From contig CAMEZN010000113.1 in NCBI GenBank assembly GCA_945947845.1, forward strand, positions 1 to 6,228: a stretch of 6,228 nt of DNA. The letters are read 5' to 3'. The notes beneath the pieces were generated by a model that had not been told where the DNA came from, made no database searches, and saw only the letters and a program-made list of their open reading frames with translations. The DNA comes from an uncultured Mucispirillum sp. (GTDB lineage Bacteria; Chrysiogenota; Deferribacteres; Deferribacterales; Mucispirillaceae). Shown here one piece after another: positions 1-6,228 of the stretch (positions are counted from its first letter, which is position 1; each line of letters opens with the position of its first letter). Made by a program: the position numbers and the translations under genes.

Positions 1-1
1 T

Positions 2-739
2 ATTCGTTTTAATAATGATGTAACAGTATTATATAGAAGAACTCGTGATGAAATGCCAGCCGAAGATTACGAGATAAAAGATGCAGAAGATGAGGGAGTA
101 AAATTTATGTTTTTAGCTGCTCCATTTAGGGCAGTTGGTGAGCAAGGAAGATTAAAGGGTATAGAATGTAATAAAATGAGACTTGGTTCACCTGACGCAA
201 CAGGCAGAAGGAGCCCAGAAATTGTTAAAGGTGAAAATTTTATTATAGAATGTGATTATCTTATTCCAGCTATTGGGCAAAAACCGGATATGAGTTTTAT
301 CCAAGAAGAAGATGGTTTAGAAATTACTAAATGGAATACGATAGTATGTGATAATGTATATTTTACTACATCAATCAAAGGTGTTTTTGCAGCAGGTGAT
401 TGTATAGATGGGGAAAATACAGTAGTGCGGGCAATAGGTAATGGAAAGCGGGCAGCACAGATGATGGATAGATATATGATGAGTGGCAGTCCTTATTTAG
501 AGCCATCAGAAGTTATGGAAAAGTATTTATATGATAATAAAATATTTAGTTATGGAGAGGCACCAGAGCCGCCACGGCCTGTTATTAAAAGATATGAAAC
601 AGAGAAACTTCCAGTTGAAGAGCGTATAAAAAACTTTCAGGAAGTAGAGCAGGCTTATGATGAGCATACAGCAGCTTTGGAAGCTAGACGGTGTTTACGG
701 TGTATGCGGGTTGGTATGTTTGCAACAGGAGAGAAGTAA
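2..739 (+). CDS. GltD-type FAD/NAD(P)H oxidoreductase, C-terminal part (5' end outside window)
   Basis: The open frame runs from the left edge (first full codon at 2) to TAA at 737-739, giving 245 visible residues. The ATG at 53 is internal, because coding continues upstream through VTVLYRRTRDEMPA. That motif is typical of the NAD(P)H-binding domain of the glutamate synthase small-subunit (GltD) family. Further hallmarks are IPAIGQKP (visible residues about 88-95) and the FAD-contacting VFAAGDC (about 128-134), followed by TVVRAIGNGKRAA. Proteins of this type pass electrons between NAD(P)H, FAD and Fe-S partners in the cytoplasm. The tail ends with EARRCLRC (Cys 231 and 234), which resembles the start of the N-terminal Fe-S motif of GltD but sits at the C-terminus. 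That placement is seen in fused NuoF/GltD-like and SfrB-like proteins. No glutamate synthase large subunit is nearby. The next gene is a NuoG-like subunit overlapping by one base, so a role as its NAD(P)H-oxidising partner is inferred. Family is sure; exact enzyme and any N-terminal fusion cannot be seen. Confidence 0.9.
   Translation: MRFNNDVTVLYRRTRDEMPAEDYEIKDAEDEGVKFMFLAAPFRAVGEQGRLKGIECNKMRLGSPDATGRRSPEIVKGENFIIECDYLIPAIGQKPDMSFIQEEDGLEITKWNTIVCDNVYFTTSIKGVFAAGDCIDGENTVVRAIGNGKRAAQMMDRYMMSGSPYLEPSEVMEKYLYDNKIFSYGEAPEPPRPVIKRYETEKLPVEERIKNFQEVEQAYDEHTAALEARRCLRCMRVGMFATGEK
727..731 (+). promoter_or_regulatory. Shine-Dalgarno site for the NuoG-like gene
   Basis: AGGAG lies seven bases before the ATG at 739, inside the end of the upstream gene. 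It decides the start. The same frame opens earlier, at an ATG at 691, but those 16 extra residues are read from the upstream gene's coding sequence and lack family resemblance. The protein proper begins MDRYITIND. The TAATG overlap implies translational coupling with the oxidoreductase upstream. Confidence 0.8.
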
Positions 740-2883
740 TGGATAGATATATTACAATTAATGATAAAAAGTATCCCTTTAAAGAGGGTGAAACAATATT
801 AATGGTAGCAGAACGCAATAATATTCATATTCCTGTCCTGTGTTATATAAGGGATATTGCAGAAACTGGGGCATGTAGAATATGTCTTGTAGAAGTTGAA
901 GGAGTTCCGCAGCCTGTTGCATCATGTTCTGCTTTTGCAACTGATGGAATGGTAGTATATACTGATACTGATGAAGTAAAAAAACACAGGTTGAAAGCAT
1001 TAGAATTTATACTTTTAAAGCACCCATTAAAATGCAGTATTTGTGAAAATGCAGAGGACTGTGTTTTAAGGGAACTTGCTCGCCAAATGGGGTTAAAAGA
1101 AGTAACTGGTGTGCAGGAGGAAGAGCATTATCCGTTGCAGGACTGGAATATGCTTTTATATGACAGAGATGCCTGTGTTTTATGTATGAGATGTGTTAAT
1201 GTATGCAGAGATGTGGCTGGCTGTGATGCAATAGATGTGGTTGCTCGCGGTAATAATGCTCATATTGAACCTGTTAATGAGCCGCTCAATTGTGATTTTT
1301 GTGGTATGTGTGTAGACAGCTGTCCTGTTGGTGCAATTAAGGATAAACCTTTTACAGATTCTTTAAAAGTATGGGAGTTAGAATATATTAATACAACTTG
1401 TTCATTTTGCCCTGTGGGCTGTAAAATAAATTATGGAATTCATCAAAACCAGATACATAGAACAAGGCTTTCATGTGGAACATCTATCTGTTCTAAGGGT
1501 CGTTATGGGTTTAAGTTTTTAGAAAGTGATAAAAGGATAAAATCGCCTTTAATAAAAAAAGATGGAAATTTTATTAAAACAGACTGGCATGATGCTATGG
1601 ATAGAATATATAATGGGCTTACAGAACATGGTGTAGAAAACAGTCTGATAATAGCTGGTGGCTGGCTTTCAAATGAAGAGCTTTTCAGTTATAAAGCACT
1701 GGCAGATAAAACTGGTATGATGTTTGTAACAGAAGCAGAAGTATATTTTGGCAGATTTGCCCGTATGTATAAAGAAAAGTTTGGTCATTATGAAAGTGTA
1801 GGCAGGTTAGAGGATATAGAATCATCTGATGTAATATTTGTTATAGGTGCAGATTTTGCAAGAGAAAATGTTGGTGTGAAATGGAGTGTTATAAAAGCTA
1901 TCCGTAAAAATAATGCAAAAGTTATAACAATAGGGCTTCAAAGATATGATTATGAGGAAAGAACATATTTGAGTCTGATTGCAGATTATGCAGATTTTGC
2001 AGGTGAGTTTGAAAAGATTAAATCATCAGATAAAAATATATATGCAGCTTTAAGAAAGCAGATTTCATCTAATTCTAAAATTTCAATAATAGCAGGTAAT
2101 GAATATTTTTGTGGTGAAAGTCAGCTGGAATCAATTTTATCTTTTGCAGATTATATAGGTAAAGACAAATTACAATCATTTATACTAACTTATGATAAAT
2201 TTAATTATATGGGCAGTTTGTATGCAGGTGGAATGACTATTGATGAAGTGGCTGCTGCTTCACCTAAATCTGTATTTGCTCTTGCTGTAAACCCATCAAA
2301 AGGTAAAAATGAGGAGCTTATGCACATAATTGAAAATGCAGAGTTTTATGCTACACCTGATATGTTTGTAACTGGCACAGTTTGCAGTGCAGATGTTATT
2401 CTTCCTGTTCAGGCAGTTTTAGAAACTGACGGCACAGCAGTAGGCCTTGACGGCAGGCTGCTGCATATGAAAAAAGTGGTTCAAAGCCCAGTTAATAGTA
2501 AAAGTAATTTAGAAATTGCCCATATATTAGGTGATTATTTTAGAAAGAAAATTGATAAAGATGCAGAAAATGTTTTTAAACAAATAGCTTTAAATTTAGG
2601 TTTTAATGTGGAAGATTATGAAAATACAGAAGAAGTTTATAGAGTAAAAAAAGAAACATTTAATAAGACTGAATTTTCATATATTATGCCAGAGTATAAA
2701 GAACGTATTATTTATGTAAATCCAAGACACCATGAGGGAGTATTAACTAAAATGATATATGCTCATGAAGAAGAAAACTTCCATAATTTTCCAGAGATAG
2801 AAAAACAGATTTCTCCGGGATATGCTCGTTATGGCAGTATAGAAGATAACATTGCAAAAGGTGTTAAACTTATACCAAGATAG
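739..2883 (+). CDS. NuoG/FdhA-like iron-sulfur, molybdopterin-family oxidoreductase subunit
   Basis: This 714-residue cytoplasmic protein starts at the ATG fused to the upstream stop and ends at TAG 2881. Domains in order: a 2Fe-2S ferredoxin domain (Cys 35, 46, 49, 63); a NuoG-type His-Cys cluster motif (His 95, Cys 99, 102, 108); a two-cluster 4Fe-4S ferredoxin domain (Cys 146, 149, 152, 156 and 185, 188, 191, 195); a molybdopterin-oxidoreductase 4Fe-4S motif (Cys 221, 224, 228, 251, with ICSKGRYG); then a molybdopterin-oxidoreductase-type domain to about residue 630. In that domain DVIFVIGAD and ETDGTAVGLDGR match the family. No active-site Cys or selenocysteine of formate dehydrogenase is evident, and the usual C-terminal molybdopterin-binding domain of formate dehydrogenases is missing. 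This suggests an electron-transfer subunit, as in NuoG, rather than a molybdoenzyme. The upstream GltD-like partner suggests an SfrA-type subunit of an NAD(P)H oxidoreductase. NuoG of an unusual complex I is the alternative. Family is sure; physiological role is inferred. Confidence 0.9.
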   Translation: MDRYITINDKKYPFKEGETILMVAERNNIHIPVLCYIRDIAETGACRICLVEVEGVPQPVASCSAFATDGMVVYTDTDEVKKHRLKALEFILLKHPLKCSICENAEDCVLRELARQMGLKEVTGVQEEEHYPLQDWNMLLYDRDACVLCMRCVNVCRDVAGCDAIDVVARGNNAHIEPVNEPLNCDFCGMCVDSCPVGAIKDKPFTDSLKVWELEYINTTCSFCPVGCKINYGIHQNQIHRTRLSCGTSICSKGRYGFKFLESDKRIKSPLIKKDGNFIKTDWHDAMDRIYNGLTEHGVENSLIIAGGWLSNEELFSYKALADKTGMMFVTEAEVYFGRFARMYKEKFGHYESVGRLEDIESSDVIFVIGADFARENVGVKWSVIKAIRKNNAKVITIGLQRYDYEERTYLSLIADYADFAGEFEKIKSSDKNIYAALRKQISSNSKISIIAGNEYFCGESQLESILSFADYIGKDKLQSFILTYDKFNYMGSLYAGGMTIDEVAAASPKSVFALAVNPSKGKNEELMHIIENAEFYATPDMFVTGTVCSADVILPVQAVLETDGTAVGLDGRLLHMKKVVQSPVNSKSNLEIAHILGDYFRKKIDKDAENVFKQIALNLGFNVEDYENTEEVYRVKKETFNKTEFSYIMPEYKERIIYVNPRHHEGVLTKMIYAHEEENFHNFPEIEKQISPGYARYGSIEDNIAKGVKLIPR

Positions 2884-2901
2884 CTGTATTACAACAACAG
2901 C

Positions 2902-2909
2902 AAGGGGGT
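2902..2909 (+). promoter_or_regulatory. Shine-Dalgarno site for the secreted-protein gene
   Basis: AAGGGGGT stands five bases before the ATG at 2914, in the 30-base gap after the NuoG-like gene. It supports independent initiation there. The gap is too short for an obvious separate promoter, so co-transcription with the oxidoreductase genes is likely. Confidence 0.7.
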
Positions 2910-2913
2910 AAGT

Positions 2914-3429
2914 ATGTATATTAAGTTTATAGTAAGTATTATTTTATCATTAGTAATACCATTTTGCTCTTATGCACAAGAACATTCTGCATTAGCAGTA
3001 GATATGGTTGGTAATTTAAAAGCTCATAATTCAAAGAGTGTTATAATACCCGGTGATAATGGGGTATTAAGTGTTTATTTTGAAAAAACAGGCAGTCAGA
3101 ATATTACTGCACACAGTATGGAATTAATATATAATGGTATAAGGTCAACTTTTCAGATAGGCAATAATATAGCAATAACACAAAATGGTAATCTTGTATT
3201 TGCTCAAAATAATAATAAAGTGTATGTAAAAACTCCGGGCGGTTGTAAGGAAGATTTAACTATCAGGCTTAGTAATATAGAATATATATATCATAAAGAC
3301 TATGTGATTGTGAATTATAAAGATGTTACACATAAATTTCATGAAGCACTTTATGATAAGGAAAAATCATCTTTTCAGGTATATGAAAAAGGTAAATATG
3401 TCAAAACAGTTGAAATGAAAAAGCAGTGA
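2914..3429 (+). CDS. Small secreted protein of unknown function
   Basis: This codes for 171 residues. The N-terminus is a signal peptide: Lys 4, a hydrophobic core from about 5 to 17, and a likely signal peptidase I site after Ser-Tyr-Ala 21, leaving a mature chain that starts at Gln 22. Cys 18 does not sit in a proper lipobox, so a lipoprotein is unlikely. The mature part (about 150 residues) has no further membrane segment. It is rich in Asn, Val, Ile and Tyr and alternates polar and hydrophobic residues, which suggests a beta-strand fold. It has one cysteine (111) and a lysine-rich end. I do not recognise the family. The stretch around residues 64-105 faintly recalls the repeating strands of LptA/OstA-type periplasmic proteins, but too weakly to name. 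It follows the NuoG-like gene by 30 bases, so it may share its transcript, though nothing in the sequence links their functions. Export to the periplasm is the only firm inference. Confidence 0.8.
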   Translation: MYIKFIVSIILSLVIPFCSYAQEHSALAVDMVGNLKAHNSKSVIIPGDNGVLSVYFEKTGSQNITAHSMELIYNGIRSTFQIGNNIAITQNGNLVFAQNNNKVYVKTPGGCKEDLTIRLSNIEYIYHKDYVIVNYKDVTHKFHEALYDKEKSSFQVYEKGKYVKTVEMKKQ

Positions 3430-3432
3430 TTA

Positions 3433-4134
3433 CTACTTTTCCATTACAGTAATAGTTACAGCACCAAAAACAAGTGTATGAAACTCTACATTTTTAAACC
3501 CTGCATTTTCTATTAATTGTTTGTATTCTTTTCTTTTAGGAAAATGGTAAACAGATTCTGGCAGGTATTTATATGCTTTTTTAGATGAAAATATACCACC
3601 TATTAAAGGCAGGATATACATAAAGTATATTTTATAAAAGAAAGCAGTAAATCTATTGTCTGGTTTTGTAAGTTCTAATATACATACTTTACCGCCCGGT
3701 TTAATAACTCGTCTGAATTCAGAAAGTCCTTTTAGTTTATCTGTAACATTTCTAAATCCAAAAGCGATTGTAAGCCTGTCAAAAGAGTTTTCTTTATATG
3801 GCAGGTTATGGGCATCAGCTGCTGACAGTGGGCATGATGGTATTTTTTCTCTGCAATGGTGCAGCATATTAATACTAAAATCACCACCAAAAACATGACA
3901 TAACGGCTGCTGTTTTTTTATTTCTACTATCATATCCCCTGTGCCGCATGCTAAATCAAGCACTTTATGGTTATTTTTAATATCTGCAAGCTGTATGGCT
4001 TTTTTTCGCCATTTATCATCAAGAGCAAAGCTCAGTATACCGTTTAAAAAGTCATATTTATCGGCAATATTATCAAACATATTTTGTATGTTTTTTGATT
4101 TTTCTTCATTTGTTATATTTTCATTATTAAGCAT
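3433..4134 (-). CDS. ubiE: Demethylmenaquinone methyltransferase (UbiE/MenG)
   Basis: This 233-residue SAM-dependent methyltransferase is the normal length for the UbiE/MenG family. It methylates the ring carbon of demethylmenaquinone, the last step of menaquinone synthesis (in organisms with ubiquinone it also acts on that pathway). Family signatures appear in order: MFDNIADKYDFLN (19-31); the SAM-binding motif VLDLACGTGD (58-67); the acidic Asp 85 after GG; FGFRNVTD (125-132); RRVIKPGG with ILELTKP (141-158); YKYLPESVYHFP (188-199); and the C-terminal VFGAVTITVMEK. The start at 4134 is backed by a Shine-Dalgarno site nine bases upstream. The gene overlaps the end of the phosphatase gene by 22 bases, so it is the last gene of that operon. 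Its stop lies three bases from the stop of the convergent secreted-protein gene. A quinone made in this way would suit an anaerobic respiratory chain. Menaquinone rather than ubiquinone is inferred from the presumed anaerobic lifestyle, so menG would be an equally good name. Confidence 0.95.
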   Translation of the reverse strand: MLNNENITNEEKSKNIQNMFDNIADKYDFLNGILSFALDDKWRKKAIQLADIKNNHKVLDLACGTGDMIVEIKKQQPLCHVFGGDFSINMLHHCREKIPSCPLSAADAHNLPYKENSFDRLTIAFGFRNVTDKLKGLSEFRRVIKPGGKVCILELTKPDNRFTAFFYKIYFMYILPLIGGIFSSKKAYKYLPESVYHFPKRKEYKQLIENAGFKNVEFHTLVFGAVTITVMEK

Positions 4135-5687
4135 GTAAAATCGTCCTTTTGGAGACTTGTATCAGTAACAAGTTCTTTATATAAAGATTCCGCTATATCT
4201 TTTGATTTTTTATTAGATAAGGCATTAAATAAACACAGCAAATCATCAAGAGAAGAATATTCTATCAAACCATCAGTATATATAAATATAATACTATCAT
4301 CATCTATCTGTATGGATTTAGATTTATAATCTTCCAGCATAATACCCATAGGCATATAGTCAGAAGTCATATATTCTATTTTATTATGTTTTGAAAGCAC
4401 AGCAGCAGGGTCATGACCGCAGGAAATATATTCCAGCTCTTTTGTTTGACTGTGATATACACCAAAAAAGCTTGTAATAAACCTATCACCAAAGTTTTTA
4501 GAAATTAAAAACTGGTTAAGGCTTGTTACTTTTGAAGTTAATTCATCAGCCGATTGAAAATGGGACATAAATACACTTAGAACAACTGTTAAAACAGCAG
4601 CAGAATATCCTTTACCGCAAACATCTGCCACACAGAATATATAATCATCACCTATCTGCATAAGGTTTACAAAATCACCCCCAGCATTTCTAGCAGGATA
4701 ACTAATACCATATATTTTATCATTGCCATCAAGCTGAATAGTTCTTTTGACAAACTTATTTAAAATATCAGCAGTATGAGCTATTTCAGTTTCTTCTATT
4801 TTAAATTTTGTAAGAGCTTCATGGTTTAAGGCATTTTCAGTTGCAATAGATACAATACTTGAAACAAGTGAAGAAAAATCCTTATCAGGCACGATATCTA
4901 CTATAATATTAAATAGAGCAAACCTAAGGTCAGAAGATTTGTCATATATAAAAAAAGTATTTTTAATATTGAATTTTGGTGAAGTTACTTCATTTTCTAT
5001 AAATATAGTTTCATCAATATTCATAATATAATCTTTAAGCGGCATATCATAGATAGTAATATTTTCTATTAAGTCGTCTTCATTTACCCCTATTCCATGG
5101 AATTCATTTTGATAGAATGCACATACTGCATCAGCAGAAAATACGTCCATAAAAAATGAGAGAGACATAGAAATAACTTCCTGTATTTCAAGCCCCATGA
5201 AAATAATACTTGCTCGTTTAACAAAATCTACTTTTTTCTGATAGTCTACATATAAGTCCATCTGCCTTTCTTTTGAAAAAAGTTCTACTGCTCGTTTACC
5301 AAAATAGTAAGCAATAAACTTAATTTTTTCTTCTAGTTCATCTGGCAGTGGTTTTTCAAAAGTAATAATGTGAGTTACCCTTGAATTATGAGCAAAAAAG
5401 ATAGCAGAATCAATATGATAAGTATAATCAAAGTATGATATATCAAGATTAATATTTTTTATAAATAGTTCATCTTCTTTATATCCAAGTTCGTATATAT
5501 CAAAGGTTGCATAAATATCACTAGGAATATACTGGCATGGTTCACATATATTGCCGATTACGTCCCATATTTGATATTCTGCAATGGAATGTTTTTGAAA
5601 CAGTTCATTTATTTGTTTAATAAAATCTTCTGTTGTATCAGCTGAAACAATATTTAATAAGTCATTTATGCTGTTATAGGCTGCCAT
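4113..5687 (-). CDS. RsbU-like PP2C (SpoIIE-type) serine phosphatase with GAF-like sensor regions
   Basis: From the ATG at 5687 this gives 524 residues. The C-terminal domain (about 310-524) is a SpoIIE/RsbU-type PP2C phosphatase. Its metal-site motifs are NAGGDFVNL (Asp 338), VADVCGKG (Asp 355), GHDPA, MPMGI, IYTDGLIE (Asp 472) and DDFT (Asp 515 and 516). Residues about 150-290 look like a GAF domain followed by the usual helical linker, and residues 1-140 may be a second, diverged GAF-like region. There is no signal peptide or membrane segment, so it is cytoplasmic. Such phosphatases usually dephosphorylate STAS-domain anti-sigma-factor antagonists, or act in related partner switches, on a signal sensed by the N-terminus. 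No STAS or anti-sigma gene is in the window. The frame is also open to a GTG at 5699 (four extra residues, directly preceded by an in-frame stop). Neither start has a good Shine-Dalgarno site, so translation is probably coupled to the HDOD gene, which overlaps by 14 bases. Family is sure; target and signal are unknown. Confidence 0.88.
   Translation of the reverse strand: MAAYNSINDLLNIVSADTTEDFIKQINELFQKHSIAEYQIWDVIGNICEPCQYIPSDIYATFDIYELGYKEDELFIKNINLDISYFDYTYHIDSAIFFAHNSRVTHIITFEKPLPDELEEKIKFIAYYFGKRAVELFSKERQMDLYVDYQKKVDFVKRASIIFMGLEIQEVISMSLSFFMDVFSADAVCAFYQNEFHGIGVNEDDLIENITIYDMPLKDYIMNIDETIFIENEVTSPKFNIKNTFFIYDKSSDLRFALFNIIVDIVPDKDFSSLVSSIVSIATENALNHEALTKFKIEETEIAHTADILNKFVKRTIQLDGNDKIYGISYPARNAGGDFVNLMQIGDDYIFCVADVCGKGYSAAVLTVVLSVFMSHFQSADELTSKVTSLNQFLISKNFGDRFITSFFGVYHSQTKELEYISCGHDPAAVLSKHNKIEYMTSDYMPMGIMLEDYKSKSIQIDDDSIIFIYTDGLIEYSSLDDLLCLFNALSNKKSKDIAESLYKELVTDTSLQKDDFTCLIMKI
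4144..4148 (-). promoter_or_regulatory. Shine-Dalgarno site for ubiE inside the phosphatase gene
   Basis: Read on the minus strand, AAGGA ends nine bases before the ATG at 4134. It lies within the last codons of the upstream phosphatase gene. It supports the MLNNEN start of UbiE and hence the 22-base overlap between the two genes. Confidence 0.7.
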
Positions 5688-6228
5688 CAGGAGTATCACT
5701 TAAAATAGTTTGTATAGATTCTTTCAGAATATCCACATCTTGTATGTGATATTCTGAACCAAGCTGGAAAATATATTCTTCACAATTTTCTTTATCATGG
5801 TCTATTTTATTAGCTGTTGCAACAATTTTCCCATATAATTCAGGGCCTGCATCATGGTGAGTTTTAACAGCATCAACAATAGCAGGTGCAACAGACCATT
5901 TATTCATAATAACAGCTGCAATTTCTGCATGGTCGCAGCCAAGCTGGTCTCTTTCGTCCTGCACACATTCTACTTCTTTCACAAGAAAATCAGCCATAAC
6001 AACTTTACCAATATCGTGCATAAGCCCTGCCATATAGAGAGCATCGCAGTCTTGTTGAAGATATTTACCGATTTCAGAAGCGATTAAGGCTGTATGATAA
6101 GCATGCTGCCATATTGCCTGCCCTGTTGTTTTATACATATTAAAAGGTTTTTGGTAATACTGGTCTAGCGAGATAGCAAGAGCAATATTTTTAACAGAGC
6201 TGAACCCTAAAAGCATAGTAGCCCTGTC
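5674..6228 (-). CDS. HDOD-domain signalling protein, C-terminal part (5' end outside window)
   Basis: The frame runs through the right edge (the last four codons give DRAT before the ATG at 6216), so that ATG is internal and the gene begins outside. The 184 visible residues cover most of an HDOD domain: TMLLGFSSVKNIALAIS (helical part), HAYHTALIASEIG (His 42 and 45), MAGLMHDIGK (His 71, Asp 72), DHAEIA (His 100), KTHHD (His 124 and 125) and ATANKID (Asp 143). HDOD proteins are HD-related domains generally seen as regulatory, often working with sensor, GGDEF or phosphatase modules. Here the H...HD...D residues of true HD phosphohydrolases seem present, so catalysis is not excluded. The TAA at 5674 lies inside the following phosphatase gene, so the two are translationally coupled and likely act in one pathway. 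Any receiver or effector domain upstream is outside the window. Confidence 0.88.
   Translation of the reverse strand, partial: DRATMLLGFSSVKNIALAISLDQYYQKPFNMYKTTGQAIWQHAYHTALIASEIGKYLQQDCDALYMAGLMHDIGKVVMADFLVKEVECVQDERDQLGCDHAEIAAVIMNKWSVAPAIVDAVKTHHDAGPELYGKIVATANKIDHDKENCEEYIFQLGSEYHIQDVDILKESIQTILSDTPDGSL

Noticed and set aside
691..738. Extension of the NuoG-like protein to an upstream ATG at 691
   Set aside because: The extra 16 residues overlap the end of the GltD-like gene and look unlike the family N-terminus. The ATG at 739 has a well-placed AGGAG and the expected domain start.
779..1000. Open frame of 73 codons on the minus strand
   Set aside because: It lies wholly inside the 2Fe-2S domain coding region of the NuoG-like gene, and its Gln/Leu/Tyr-rich product has no features of a real protein.
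739..2883. Formate dehydrogenase alpha subunit (FdhA)
   Set aside because: The N-terminal Fe-S layout fits, but no catalytic Cys/Sec and no C-terminal molybdopterin-binding domain are visible, and the length is well below that of FdhA.
2881..2913. Read-through of TAG 2881 joining the NuoG-like protein in frame to the secreted protein
   Set aside because: The frames match and this is the only stop between them, but the second gene has its own strong Shine-Dalgarno site and a signal peptide that would be useless inside a fusion.
3425..3460. Possible bidirectional terminator at the convergent junction
   Set aside because: The only pairing is short and AT-rich with a loop of about 13 bases, and no T-run follows on either strand.
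3656..4138. Two plus-strand open frames opposite ubiE (3656-3898 and 3941-4138)
   Set aside because: They are antisense to a well-conserved methyltransferase and have no recognisable product or upstream signals.
5854..6087. Plus-strand open frame of 77 codons opposite the HDOD gene
   Set aside because: It is antisense to conserved HDOD motifs and its product is low in complexity (Asn, Phe, His rich) without family signs.

Overview
The window is AT-rich (roughly one third G+C by eye, with heavy use of AGA, ATA and TTA codons) and densely coding. It holds six genes in two convergent blocks, and both blocks run off the window edges. The gene set points to a Gram-negative, menaquinone-using anaerobe: a large iron-sulfur oxidoreductase, an HDOD protein with an RsbU-type phosphatase, and a UbiE/MenG methyltransferase. 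An AT-rich member of the Deferribacteres, such as a Mucispirillum relative, would fit. That is an impression from gene content and protein style, not a proven placement.

Left block (+ strand, 1-3429). The first gene is the C-terminal part of a GltD-type, FAD-dependent pyridine-nucleotide oxidoreductase whose N-terminus lies outside the window. Its stop overlaps by one base (TAATG) the start of a 714-residue protein of the NuoG/formate-dehydrogenase-alpha type. That protein has motifs for five iron-sulfur clusters followed by a molybdopterin-oxidoreductase-type domain. The two probably form a soluble NAD(P)H-linked complex that moves electrons between a pyridine nucleotide and a chain of Fe-S clusters. 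The pairing recalls the SfrAB-type NADPH oxidoreductases of Geobacter more than a canonical complex I operon, since no nuoH/I/J-type gene follows. Thirty bases downstream is a small gene for a secreted, beta-rich protein that I do not recognise.

Right block (- strand, 3433-6228). In transcription order it encodes an HDOD-domain protein (N-terminus outside the window), a cytoplasmic GAF-like/SpoIIE-type PP2C phosphatase (RsbU-like), and UbiE/MenG, the last methyltransferase of menaquinone synthesis. Each gene overlaps the next, by 14 and 22 bases, so the three are almost certainly one translationally coupled operon. The first two look like a signalling pair and the third is metabolic.

The two blocks meet tail to tail with three bases between stop codons (3430-3432). 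No convincing terminator is visible there, and no promoter is visible because both transcription units begin outside the window. No RNA genes, mobile elements, CRISPR arrays or long repeats were seen, and there is no gene-free stretch longer than 30 bases.
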